The notes beneath the pieces were generated by a model that saw only the letters and a program-made list of their open reading frames with translations, had not been told where the DNA came from and searched no databases. A DNA stretch of 32,577 bases from Candidatus Daviesbacteria bacterium RIFCSPHIGHO2_02_FULL_39_12 (GTDB taxonomy: Bacteria > Patescibacteriota > Microgenomatia > Daviesbacterales > UBA10151): contig MFCX01000003.1 of NCBI GenBank assembly GCA_001777055.1, positions 1 through 32,577 on the forward strand, written 5' to 3'. Each line of letters begins with the position of its first letter. Positions within the stretch are counted from its first letter, which is position 1. The position numbers were made by a program, and so were the translations under genes. This document shows positions 16,641-25,262 of this stretch, in pieces.

Positions 16641-17941
16641 GTATATTTGATTCAGCTCTAACTCAACTAAACAATGCAGCAAGACATATTAAGTTACCGG
16701 AAGGGTTGCTGGAAAAGTTGCAACAGCCTGAAAGAATAATTCAGCTCAATATTCCTCTTAAAAAAGATAATGGGAAAATTGAACTGATGAAAGGTTATAG
16801 AGTCCAGTACAATAATGATTTGGGTCCATATAAAGGCGGTTTACGTTTCCATCCCCAGGTTGATATGGATGAGGTTAAAGCATTAGCCTTTTGGATGATG
16901 ATTAAAAATGCTGTAGTTGATCTGCCTTTTGGCGGCGGCAAGGGAGGAATAGAAATTGACCCTAAAAATCTATCGGTAAAAGAATTGGAAAGACTATCCA
17001 GAGAATTCACTAAGTTTTTAGCTCCTAATATAGGCGGCGGGATGGATGTGCCGGCTCCTGATATAAACACTAACGCCAAAATTATGGACTGGATAGCGGA
17101 TGAGTATATTAAAGTGCAAAGCGCAAACCTGCCTGTCGGCAAGGCAGGGTGTAAAGTGAAAAGTGAAAAGACTCAACTTAGGGCGGTGGTGACGGGGAAA
17201 TCGATTAAAAACGGAGGATCGGAAGGCAGAGAACAAGCAACAGGATTGGGAGGATATTTTGTTTTGGAAAGACTTATTAAAAAGTTAGGACTTAAAAGAC
17301 CTGTGACAGTTGCTATCCAGGGATTTGGTAATGTCGGTTCAAATATGGCTAAAATTTTATATGAAAATGGATATAGAATAGTAGCTGTTTCAGATGTAAA
17401 GGGTGGTATTTATGATAGAAATAATACCGGGTTTAATATAGATTTAGTCAGAAAATGCAAAGAAGAGAAGGGTTTTTTAGCAGGTTGTTATTGTATAGGC
17501 TCTGTTTGTGATTTGGCCAAAAAATATGAAGACGGTGTAATTTCTAACCAAGATCTGCTGGAGCTTAAGATAGATATCTTAATCCCTGCTGCGATTGAGA
17601 ATGTGATTACAAAAGACAATGCCAGAAAAATTAAAGCCAAAATTGTTTTTGAAATGGCAAATGGCCCGACAACTGCCGAGGCGGATCAAATTTTAAACAA
17701 AAGAGGAATACTTCTGATGCCGGATGTTTTAGCAAATTCAGGCGGAGTGACTGTTTCATATTTTGAGTGGTTACAAAATATGACAAATAAAAAATGGAGT
17801 TTAAAAAAAGTGAATAATCAGCTTAAAAAGAAAATGGAAACTGCTTTTACAAAGGTCTGGCAAATATCTCAAAAGGAAAAAGTAAATTTGAGAACAGCAG
17901 CCTATATCTTAGCTTTAGAAAGAATTGTCGCAAAGACTTAA
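16637..17941 (+). CDS. gdhA: Glutamate dehydrogenase
   Basis: YRVQYNNDLGPYKGGLRFHPQVDMDEVKALAFWMMIKNAVVDLPFGGGKGGI; GGSEGREQATG; IQGFGNVGSNMAK. Confidence 0.95.
   Translation: MSIFDSALTQLNNAARHIKLPEGLLEKLQQPERIIQLNIPLKKDNGKIELMKGYRVQYNNDLGPYKGGLRFHPQVDMDEVKALAFWMMIKNAVVDLPFGGGKGGIEIDPKNLSVKELERLSREFTKFLAPNIGGGMDVPAPDINTNAKIMDWIADEYIKVQSANLPVGKAGCKVKSEKTQLRAVVTGKSIKNGGSEGREQATGLGGYFVLERLIKKLGLKRPVTVAIQGFGNVGSNMAKILYENGYRIVAVSDVKGGIYDRNNTGFNIDLVRKCKEEKGFLAGCYCIGSVCDLAKKYEDGVISNQDLLELKIDILIPAAIENVITKDNARKIKAKIVFEMANGPTTAEADQILNKRGILLMPDVLANSGGVTVSYFEWLQNMTNKKWSLKKVNNQLKKKMETAFTKVWQISQKEKVNLRTAAYILALERIVAKT
17114..17176. repeat. Heptamer array with a nested 21-bp palindrome inside gdhA
   Basis: GTGCAAA GCGCAAA [CCTGCCTGTCGGCAAGGCAGG 17128-17148] GTGTAAA GTGAAAA GTGAAAA GACTCAA; encodes KVQSANLPVGKAGCKVKSEKTQ. 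Confidence 0.85.
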
Positions 17942-18462
17942 TAATTTCTTAGATATTTTACCACTTTGCCTTTTATCGACCAGGAAATATAGATAGCAAG
18001 CCAAGCTACCGTAAATCCTCCTATAATATCTAGTGGGTAGTGAACTCCGACATAGATTCTGGATAGACCAACTAAAAAGGCCAGCCCCATAAGCGCCGGA
18101 CCCAATTTTGATTTATAGTAAGTGAAAGCAAAAGCAATAACTGCCATAATTGAGGTATGCATGGAAGGGAATGCAGGATTGTTATCATGGGCAATTAAAG
18201 GTTTGACACTTAACGTTACAAATGGTCTGGGTTCAATATAGAAAAGTCTGATTAACATAACTAAAAGCAAGCAAACCCCCAATCCAAAAACAGCAAGCAA
18301 AATTGCCTTTTTCTCTTTGATTCCCATTTTTAATGCCATGGCAAAGATGAACACCAGTGTAAAGTAAATTAAGTATTTGGCTGCAAAGATCATTAGATCA
18401 TCCGAAACTTGTGATTTGCCTGTCAAACTAAATATTAAGAAAAAAGCGGCTACATTATCCAT
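17938..18462 (-). CDS. PAP2 family phosphatase (probable undecaprenyl-diphosphatase type)
   Basis: EPRPF...AFPSMHTS...SRIYVGVHYPLDIIGG. Confidence 0.9.
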   Translation of the reverse strand: MDNVAAFFLIFSLTGKSQVSDDLMIFAAKYLIYFTLVFIFAMALKMGIKEKKAILLAVFGLGVCLLLVMLIRLFYIEPRPFVTLSVKPLIAHDNNPAFPSMHTSIMAVIAFAFTYYKSKLGPALMGLAFLVGLSRIYVGVHYPLDIIGGFTVAWLAIYISWSIKGKVVKYLRNY

Positions 18463-18821
18463 TAAATTGTAAAATAGGGAAGAAAAATTATTAGTCCAAC
18501 AACTGCTGCAGTGATAGAAGCAACTAAGACGGCTGCCGCAGAAATGTCTTTTGCCAGTTTTGCTCCCGGATGAATATTATCTACGAATTCATTAACCACT
18601 TTTTCAATGGCAGTGTTAGTAAGCTCCACAGTAATAACAAAACCAATGACTAAAATAATGATAATCCAGTCTCCGGTTGAAAGTTTTAAGTATAAAGATA
18701 TAAGGATAACGATTAACCCGGCCAGTAAGTGAAATTTTAAATTAGGTTCTTCTTTTAATGCAGCAACTAAACCATCAAGAGCATATTTAAAAGAAAGTAC
18801 ATGAAATTTTTTAGGACTCAC
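18462..18821 (-). CDS. dgkA: Diacylglycerol/undecaprenol kinase (DgkA family); GTG start proposed
   Basis: SFKYALDGLVAALKEEPNLKFHLLAG...ELTNTAIEKVVNEFVDNIHPGAKLAKDISAAAVLVA; TGtTATACT 6 nt upstream of the GTG. Confidence 0.88.
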   Translation of the reverse strand: MSPKKFHVLSFKYALDGLVAALKEEPNLKFHLLAGLIVILISLYLKLSTGDWIIIILVIGFVITVELTNTAIEKVVNEFVDNIHPGAKLAKDISAAAVLVASITAAVVGLIIFLPYFTI

Positions 18822-18827
18822 CTTTTT

Positions 18828-18836
18828 AGTATAACA
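18828..18836 (-). promoter_or_regulatory. Extended -10 TGtTATACT for dgkA
   Basis: Minus-strand TGTTATACTaaaaagGTG. Confidence 0.5.
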
Positions 18837-18860
18837 TGAGATCAACATAACCAACATGGC

Positions 18861-18889
18861 TTGACTTTAGGTTCAAAAATAGTTATATT
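18861..18889 (+). promoter_or_regulatory. Promoter of purF: TTGACT-N17-TATATT, 5 nt before ATG
   Basis: TTGACT 18861-18866; TATATT 18884-18889; ATG 18895. Confidence 0.75.
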
Positions 18890-18894
18890 AGGCT

Positions 18895-20301
18895 ATGGGG
18901 AAGCTTAAGCTTACTGAGAAGTGCGGCATATTCGGGGTAATAGGAGCGGGTTTTGAGGCAGCACGGTTGGTACATCCGGGACTTTGGGCGCTACAGCACA
19001 GAGGCCAGGAATCTTCAGGAATTGCATCCTCAGACGGCAAGAAAATCTATCTTCATAAGGGTATGGGTTTGGTTTCTCATGTATTTGAGGAAAATGATTT
19101 AAGAAAGCTTAAAGGATTTTTAGCAATTGGCCATAACCGCTATTCAACTTCAGGTGATTCAATAGGATTACATGCCCAGCCGATTCTGGAAAAAATTACA
19201 GCGGGTCTATCCCTAGCTTTAGCTCATAATGGTAATCTTCCTTCGATTAAAAGATTAGAAGACTTCTTAAAGAAGAAAAAAATTTCCACTAAAGATTTAA
19301 ATGATTCGGAGATGATAACAAAGGCTATTGCTGTTTATATGAAAGAAGGTCTATCAATTGATGAGGCAGTAAAAGAGGCCTATCCTTTATTTAGCGGTGT
19401 GTTTTGTTTATTGCTGATGGATAAGAGTAAAATAGTAGCTGTTAGAGACAGCTTTGGCATCAGACCGCTTTGTTTTGGTAAATTAAACGGTGGTTTTGTG
19501 GTTGCTTCTGAAACTTGCGCTCTGGATATCATCGGGGCAAAATTTATTCGGGAAGTTAAACCAGGGGAGATGATTGTTATAGACTCTAAAGGTTTAAAGA
19601 GTGTCCAAATAGAAAAAGGTAATCAAAAATTAGATGTATTTGAATATGTTTACTTTGCCAGACCGGATAGTGTGATTTTAGGTAAAAGTGTTGACCAGGT
19701 CAGGCAGAATTTAGGAAAAGAACTGGCAAAAGAAGTCAATATAAAAGCAGATATTGTAGTTCCTGTTCCTGATTCGGCTATCCCTGCTGCAATTGGTTTT
19801 TCCAGACAGTCTGGCATTCCTTTTGAAATGGGTTTAATTAAAAACCGTTATATTCACCGGACTTTTATTTCTCCGGAAAAGCATACCAGGGGTAAAATAG
19901 TTCAACTAAAACTCAATCCTGTAAGGCAGGCGCTGCAAGGTAAAAAGATAATTGTGGTTGATGATTCGATTGTCAGAGGCACAACTTCCAAGAAAATCAT
20001 TAAGATGGTCCGGGATGCGGGGGCAAAGGAAGTACATTTACTTGTTTCCTCGCCGCCTGTGAAATTTCCGGATTTTTACGGTATTGATACTCCTAATCAA
20101 AAGGATTTGATTGCAGCCATAGAGAGTACTGAACAGATAAGAAAAGAATTGGGAGTTGATTCACTGCACTTTCTATCCTATCAAGGTTTAATAAGAGCTA
20201 TTGGTTTGCCGGAAGACCGGCTTTGCACAGCCCTTTTTAATGGGAATTACCCGGTTGATATAGGTGAAAGGGCAAAAGAAGTGGATTTTAGTATAGCATG
20301 A
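18895..20301 (+). CDS. purF: Amidophosphoribosyltransferase
   Basis: CGIFGVIGAGFEAARLVHPGLWALQHRGQESSGIA; NRYSTSG; VVDDSIVRGTTSKKII. Confidence 0.96.
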   Translation: MGKLKLTEKCGIFGVIGAGFEAARLVHPGLWALQHRGQESSGIASSDGKKIYLHKGMGLVSHVFEENDLRKLKGFLAIGHNRYSTSGDSIGLHAQPILEKITAGLSLALAHNGNLPSIKRLEDFLKKKKISTKDLNDSEMITKAIAVYMKEGLSIDEAVKEAYPLFSGVFCLLLMDKSKIVAVRDSFGIRPLCFGKLNGGFVVASETCALDIIGAKFIREVKPGEMIVIDSKGLKSVQIEKGNQKLDVFEYVYFARPDSVILGKSVDQVRQNLGKELAKEVNIKADIVVPVPDSAIPAAIGFSRQSGIPFEMGLIKNRYIHRTFISPEKHTRGKIVQLKLNPVRQALQGKKIIVVDDSIVRGTTSKKIIKMVRDAGAKEVHLLVSSPPVKFPDFYGIDTPNQKDLIAAIESTEQIRKELGVDSLHFLSYQGLIRAIGLPEDRLCTALFNGNYPVDIGERAKEVDFSIA

Positions 20302-20906
20302 AGAGACTGGCAGTTTTAATTTCTAATAAAGGAACGGGTACGAATTTACAAGCGATTATAGACGGGGTTGAAAGCGGGCAAATCATTGGCAAAATAGCAG
20401 CAGTTGTCTCCGATACACCGGATGCTCAAGGATTAAAAAGAGCCAGAAAGCATAATCTGCAAATTGAAATTTGTCCTAAAAAAGAAAATTTACTGCCTCT
20501 TTTGGAAAAACTTGCTCCTGACTATATTTGTTTAGCAGGCTGGAAACAAATTATTTTGCCTGAAGTGATTAACACATTTTCAAACAGGATTCTAAATACC
20601 CATCCGGGTTTAATTCCGGATACTTTGGACGGAGTAGTAAAAAACCCTGATGGTGCTGAGGGACTTTGGAACAGAGGAAAATTAACTGATGCAGCTATAC
20701 AGAACTTCCTGGATCAAGACGCCGGCTATGCCGGTTGCACCAATCATTTTTTGTCTGATGAATTTGATTTTGGCAAAGTTTTAGGCAGATGTTTTGAGAA
20801 AGTTCAACCAGGAGATACTGTTGAATCTTTATATACCAGACTTAAGGTTAAAGAGAATAAACTATATGTTGATGTTCTGACAAAACTTTGCGGGGAGGAA
20901 AAATGA
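20298..20906 (+). CDS. purN: Phosphoribosylglycinamide formyltransferase-like protein, divergent
   Basis: MKRLAVLISNKGTGTNLQAIIDGVESGQ; LAGWKQIIL; ILNTHPGLIPDT; EFDFGKVL. Confidence 0.8.
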   Translation: MKRLAVLISNKGTGTNLQAIIDGVESGQIIGKIAAVVSDTPDAQGLKRARKHNLQIEICPKKENLLPLLEKLAPDYICLAGWKQIILPEVINTFSNRILNTHPGLIPDTLDGVVKNPDGAEGLWNRGKLTDAAIQNFLDQDAGYAGCTNHFLSDEFDFGKVLGRCFEKVQPGDTVESLYTRLKVKENKLYVDVLTKLCGEEK

Positions 20907-22255
20907 ATGTTTTAGTAATTGGACAAAACGGCAGGGAACATGCTTTGGCTGTTTCTTACGCAAAATCTAAATCAGTTAAAAAAGTAATTATGACGCCGGG
21001 TAATGGTTTAACGGATTTTAATAGTCCCAAAATTAAAAATTATTCGACAGTTGCAATGATGGATTTTGAGGCAATTATTAAAGTGTGCAAAATAGAAGGT
21101 ATAGATCTTGTTGATGTAGGGCAAGACGATATTATTGCAGCAGGATATGTAGATAAATTCGAAAGAATAGGCATAACTGCATTCGGTCCAACACAAAAAG
21201 CATCACAACTTGAATGGGATAAAAAGTGGGCGAGAAATTTTATGGTTAAATATAGTTTACCTATTCCAAAATTTAAAGCTTTCTCAAGCCAAAAAGAAGC
21301 AATTGATTACGTCAATAAACAAGCAGACCGATTGCTTTTTGTTAAAGCAACAGGTTTGGCTTTTGGTAAAGGGGTGATAAAAGCTACCAATAAAGCAGAG
21401 GCGATTTTTGCTATCGAACAAATGAAAAATTTTGGAAAGAGCGGCGGGATCTTTTTAATTGAAGAAGGTTTGATTGGAGAGGAATTTTCGCTTTTTGCTC
21501 TTTGCGACGGGAAAAATTATCAAATTATCAGTTGGGCACAGGATCATAAAACAATCTATGACAAAGATAAAGGGCCGAATACCGGTGGAGTCGGCAGTGT
21601 TGCTCCGGCTGGAGTAGTGACCAAAAAAATCCTCAAAGAAGTTGACAGAAATATTTTATTCCCTCTTATGAAAGGTATGCAAAAAGAAGGCAGGCCATAT
21701 AAAGGAATATTATATTTGGGAGGAATGATAAGCAAAAGCGGCGTCAAGGTAATAGAGTTTAACGCCAGATGGGGAGATCCGGAGGCAGAGGTTATTTTAC
21801 CTTCTATCAAAACAGATTATCTTAAAATAGCGCAGTCAATATTATCAGGAAAATTAAGAACTTTAAAAATAAAAATTGATAATAAAGTTAGAGTGAGTGT
21901 GGCAGGTTGCTCAAAAGGTTATCCCGGCGACTACTCGAAAGTTAAAGATAAAGAAATTATTGGTTTAAATAAAGCTATGAAATTACCCGGAATAACGGTT
22001 TTTGGATCCAGCATAGAGAGAAAAGGAGAAAGATTTTTTGTAAATGGCGGAAGAGTATTTTATATAGTAGGAGAAGGAAAAAATATTTTGGATGCGAGAA
22101 AAAAAGCATACAGGGCAATGAATTTGATTAGTATTGAAGGAAATAATTTACATTACAGAACAGATATAGGCTTCAGGGATGTTGAGCGAATGTCATCCCT
22201 GCGAAAGCAGGGATCCAATTATTGTATAGATTCCGGATCAAGCTCGCATCGCTGA
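20903..22255 (+). CDS. purD: Phosphoribosylamine-glycine ligase, C-terminus extended by repeat sequence
   Basis: MNVLVIGQNGREHALA; GPNTGGVGSVAP; EFNARWGDPEAEV; HYRTDIGFRDVER, then repeat-derived MSSLRKQGSNYCIDSGSSSHR. Confidence 0.94.
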   Translation: MNVLVIGQNGREHALAVSYAKSKSVKKVIMTPGNGLTDFNSPKIKNYSTVAMMDFEAIIKVCKIEGIDLVDVGQDDIIAAGYVDKFERIGITAFGPTQKASQLEWDKKWARNFMVKYSLPIPKFKAFSSQKEAIDYVNKQADRLLFVKATGLAFGKGVIKATNKAEAIFAIEQMKNFGKSGGIFLIEEGLIGEEFSLFALCDGKNYQIISWAQDHKTIYDKDKGPNTGGVGSVAPAGVVTKKILKEVDRNILFPLMKGMQKEGRPYKGILYLGGMISKSGVKVIEFNARWGDPEAEVILPSIKTDYLKIAQSILSGKLRTLKIKIDNKVRVSVAGCSKGYPGDYSKVKDKEIIGLNKAMKLPGITVFGSSIERKGERFFVNGGRVFYIVGEGKNILDARKKAYRAMNLISIEGNNLHYRTDIGFRDVERMSSLRKQGSNYCIDSGSSSHR

Positions 22256-22284
22256 AGCTTCGGCGAAGCGGGTCCGGAATGACA
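22192..22284. repeat. Two tandem palindromic elements over the purD 3' end
   Basis: ATCCCTGC-GAAA-GCAGGGAT (22195-22214) and ATTCCGGA...TCCGGAAT (22230-22237/22273-22280) with inner GCTTCGGCGAAGC; followed by GACA. Confidence 0.85.
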
Positions 22285-22301
22285 ATGGAGAGTTAAATAT
22301 T

Positions 22302-25262
22302 ATGATACAAAAAGTAAGAGTTATTACAACTTACGGACCGGATTTAAAAGGGGAAAGTATCCTATCTGAAATTAAAACCAGACTAAAATTGAGATATGTT
22401 AATAAAGTGCAATCCATAAAAGTTTACAGATTAGAGGAAGTGCCTTTAAAGGATACAAAAGTACTAGCGGAAGCGCTTTTGTCTGAGCCGATTAATCAAA
22501 AATATACTATTAATGAGTCTATCACTTGCCTCGAAGGAGCTCGCCTCGCGAAGCGGGCCAAAGCCCTGCCTGCCGGCAGGCAGGCTCATCTTCGAGGTGG
22601 TCAACCGCCAATTGTTGAGATAGCTTATAAAAGCGGCGTAATGAATCCGGAAGTGGCCTCAATTCTAAAAGCTGCTGCTGATTTAAAGATTAAATTATCA
22701 GCTTGTGACACTTCTAACGAATATGCTTTTTTCGGAAACCTTTCCAGACGGGAAGCCATAAATATTGTTGACAAGTTAAATCTTTACAATAAGACAGTTG
22801 AGCAAATTGTAAATTATGAACCGGAAACCTTACTAATTCAAGGACAGCCAGGAAAGACTCAAATTGTCCCTATTAGATCCATGACAAATAATCAGTTAAT
22901 GATGCTTTCAACAGATAAGTTATCTTTGAATTTAGAAGAAATGCAGGCAATTAAAAATTATTTTACAAAAATTAAAAGGAATCCTTCTGATTTAGAGCTT
23001 GAGACAATTGCTCAGACCTGGAGCGAGCATTCCGGCCACAAAACTTTTAAAGCAGAACTTGTTGTAAACGGTAAAAAGAAAGCGCCCCTTATTAAAAGAA
23101 TAAAACAAGAGGCGCTTAAACATAAAAAAAATATTGTTTCAGCTTTTGTAGATAATTCGGGGATAATGGATTTTTATGATGGTTTTGGGATTTGCGGTAA
23201 AGTTGAAACTCACAATGCCCCCTCAGCCATAGAACCATATGGAGGCGCCATGACCGGATCCGGCGGGGTATTCAGAGACATTGCTGCAACAGGAAAAGGC
23301 GCAAAAAATATCGCCTCAACAGATATTTTTTGTTTTGCTCCGCTTGAATTGCCAGTCAAAGAAATCCCGGAAGGCTGTTTGCCTCCTGACTATCTTTTAC
23401 AAAGGGTAGTAACGGGAGTTAAAGATTATGGCAATAGAATGGGGATTCCAACCAATAATGGTTCAGTCCATTTTCATCCTGATTTTAGAGCAAAACCCGC
23501 TGTCATAGTTGGGGCATACGGGATCTTACCGAAAAAATATGCCAAGAAAGACTTACCGGAATTAGGGGATTTGATAATTTGTGCGGGCGGTAGAACCGGT
23601 CGGGATGGTATACATGGGGCCACTTTTTCTTCAGGTGAGATGACAGAGCAAACAGCTAAAGTGAATTCCTCTGCAGTGCAAATTGGTAATGCCATTGAAG
23701 AAAAAAGAATGTTTGATGCATTGCTTGAGGTAAGAGATAAGGACTTAATTACCTTGGTTCAAGATTGTGGCGGTGGTGGATTTTCTTCTGCTATCGGTGA
23801 AATAGGTGAGAAATTAGGTGTTTCAATTGATCTTAAAAAAGCTCCATTAAAGTATCAAGGTCTTTCTCCATGGGAAATTTGGGTATCCGAATCTCAGGAA
23901 AGAATAATTGTAGTTATAGATCCTAAGAAGTTAAAAAGATTTGAAGAAATTTGTGCAAAGTATAATGTTGAAAACACAGTTTTGGGAAAATTTGACGGTA
24001 GCAAAAAATTAAATGTGGCTTTTGGAAAAGAGATTGTTTGCGATCTGGATATGCAGTTTCTGCATCACGGTTTACCGAAGAGGATTTTAGTTGCAAGGCA
24101 AAACAAAAGTCATTCCCGCTCGCTTCGCGAAGCGAGCGAAAGTGGGAATCCATATAACGTGGAAGCTCCAAAAAAGGAAAAGGAATGGATTGATGCACTA
24201 GTTAAGGTTTTGACTCATGGTAATGTGTGTTCAAAAGAACCAATTATTAGATTATATGATCATTCAGTCCAAGGAACTTGCGATTTGCAGCCCTTTACCG
24301 GAGTTAAACTAGACGGACCAAATGATTCACCGGTTCTCCGGCCATTTTTGGATAAAAAATACGGCATGGTTATTGCGCATGGGTTAAACCCAGTATTAAA
24401 TAAAATTGATCCTTATTGGGGCAGTATTTGGGCAGGAGTAGAAGCTGTATCTAATTTTGTAGCAGTAGGTGGAAATTATAAAGAGGCCTCTTTTATAGAA
24501 AATTATATTTGGCCATTTCCGGATGAGGAGTCACTTTGGGATTTAGATAGATCGGTTGATGCGGTGATTGATTTAATGAAAGTTTTAAAGATTCCGGTAA
24601 TATCCGGAAAGGACAGTTTGTCATCAACTTACAGGGGTAGGGGTAACAAAATAATTAAAATTCCACCCACTCTTTGCATGTCTGTTTTTGGCAAAATCAA
24701 AGATGTGAGTAAAACTATTACAGCAGATTTTAAGTTTAAGGATTCAACAATTGTTTTAGTTGGGAAATTAGATGATAGCTTGGGTGGATCAACGTATTTG
24801 GAAGTAAATGGGATACGGGGAACCAATGTACCAAAAGTAGATTTAAGAATGCTGCCTAAAACACTAAACAGTATTTACCAGGGTATTCAAAAAGGTCAGA
24901 TTTTATCTTGCCATGATGTTTCTGAAGGCGGAGTTATCACTGCTATTTTTGAAATGTGTGTTGGCGGAAATTGTGGAGTGAAAATCCACCTCGGAGGAGT
25001 AACTATGTCACACCTCCGAGGTGACCGTATGGGCTCCTCGAAGGTGAAATTATTGTTTAATGAAACAGCAGGTACCTTTGTTGTAGAGGTGGAAAATGAA
25101 AAAGCTGCTAAAAAACTTTTCAAAAACGTGCCATTTATGATTTTAGGCAAGACACAGTCAGGGTCTGTTATAGAAGTAACAAACAGGAAGCCGTTGTTTA
25201 AAGCAAATATTGAAGAGTTAAAGAAGGTCTGGCAGCAGCTGATGAAGGAACTATTTGCATGA
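22302..25262 (+). CDS. purL: Phosphoribosylformylglycinamidine synthase, PurL with PurS-like N-terminal region
   Basis: IVEIAYKSGVMNPEVASILKAA; TWSEHSGHKTF; ETHNAPSAIEPYGGAMTGSGGVFRDI; SGKDSLSSTY; SCHDVSEGGV. Confidence 0.95.
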   Translation: MIQKVRVITTYGPDLKGESILSEIKTRLKLRYVNKVQSIKVYRLEEVPLKDTKVLAEALLSEPINQKYTINESITCLEGARLAKRAKALPAGRQAHLRGGQPPIVEIAYKSGVMNPEVASILKAAADLKIKLSACDTSNEYAFFGNLSRREAINIVDKLNLYNKTVEQIVNYEPETLLIQGQPGKTQIVPIRSMTNNQLMMLSTDKLSLNLEEMQAIKNYFTKIKRNPSDLELETIAQTWSEHSGHKTFKAELVVNGKKKAPLIKRIKQEALKHKKNIVSAFVDNSGIMDFYDGFGICGKVETHNAPSAIEPYGGAMTGSGGVFRDIAATGKGAKNIASTDIFCFAPLELPVKEIPEGCLPPDYLLQRVVTGVKDYGNRMGIPTNNGSVHFHPDFRAKPAVIVGAYGILPKKYAKKDLPELGDLIICAGGRTGRDGIHGATFSSGEMTEQTAKVNSSAVQIGNAIEEKRMFDALLEVRDKDLITLVQDCGGGGFSSAIGEIGEKLGVSIDLKKAPLKYQGLSPWEIWVSESQERIIVVIDPKKLKRFEEICAKYNVENTVLGKFDGSKKLNVAFGKEIVCDLDMQFLHHGLPKRILVARQNKSHSRSLREASESGNPYNVEAPKKEKEWIDALVKVLTHGNVCSKEPIIRLYDHSVQGTCDLQPFTGVKLDGPNDSPVLRPFLDKKYGMVIAHGLNPVLNKIDPYWGSIWAGVEAVSNFVAVGGNYKEASFIENYIWPFPDEESLWDLDRSVDAVIDLMKVLKIPVISGKDSLSSTYRGRGNKIIKIPPTLCMSVFGKIKDVSKTITADFKFKDSTIVLVGKLDDSLGGSTYLEVNGIRGTNVPKVDLRMLPKTLNSIYQGIQKGQILSCHDVSEGGVITAIFEMCVGGNCGVKIHLGGVTMSHLRGDRMGSSKVKLLFNETAGTFVVEVENEKAAKKLFKNVPFMILGKTQSGSVIEVTNRKPLFKANIEELKKVWQQLMKELFA
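22527..22600. repeat. Nested palindromes in the purL N-terminal region
   Basis: Outer CCTCGAAG (22529-22536)/CTTCGAGG (22590-22597); inner perfect 20-bp palindrome CCTGCCTGCCGGCAGGCAGG (22565-22584); encodes LEGARLAKRAKALPAGRQAHLRGG. Confidence 0.85.
24110..24152. repeat. Palindromic element in purL
   Basis: tCATTCCCGCTCGCTTCGCGAAGCGAGCGAAAGTGGGAATCCA; perfect 22-bp palindrome CGCTCGCTTCGCGAAGCGAGCG (24117-24138). Confidence 0.85.
24985..25046. repeat. Cluster of CACCTCCGAGGTG-type palindromes in purL
   Basis: CACCTCGGAGGAG, CACCTCCGAGGTG (25011-25023), CTCCTCGAAGGTG; encodes IHLGGVTMSHLRGDRMGSSKV. Confidence 0.75.

Noticed and set aside
17018-17236. Minus-strand ORF with Cys/His residues over the gdhA repeat
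   Set aside because: Created by reading the repeat antisense; no independent support.
22230-22280. Rho-independent terminator after purD
   Set aside because: Strong hairpin but followed by GACAATGGAG rather than a U-tract; similar hairpins occur inside ORFs, so repeat identity is preferred.
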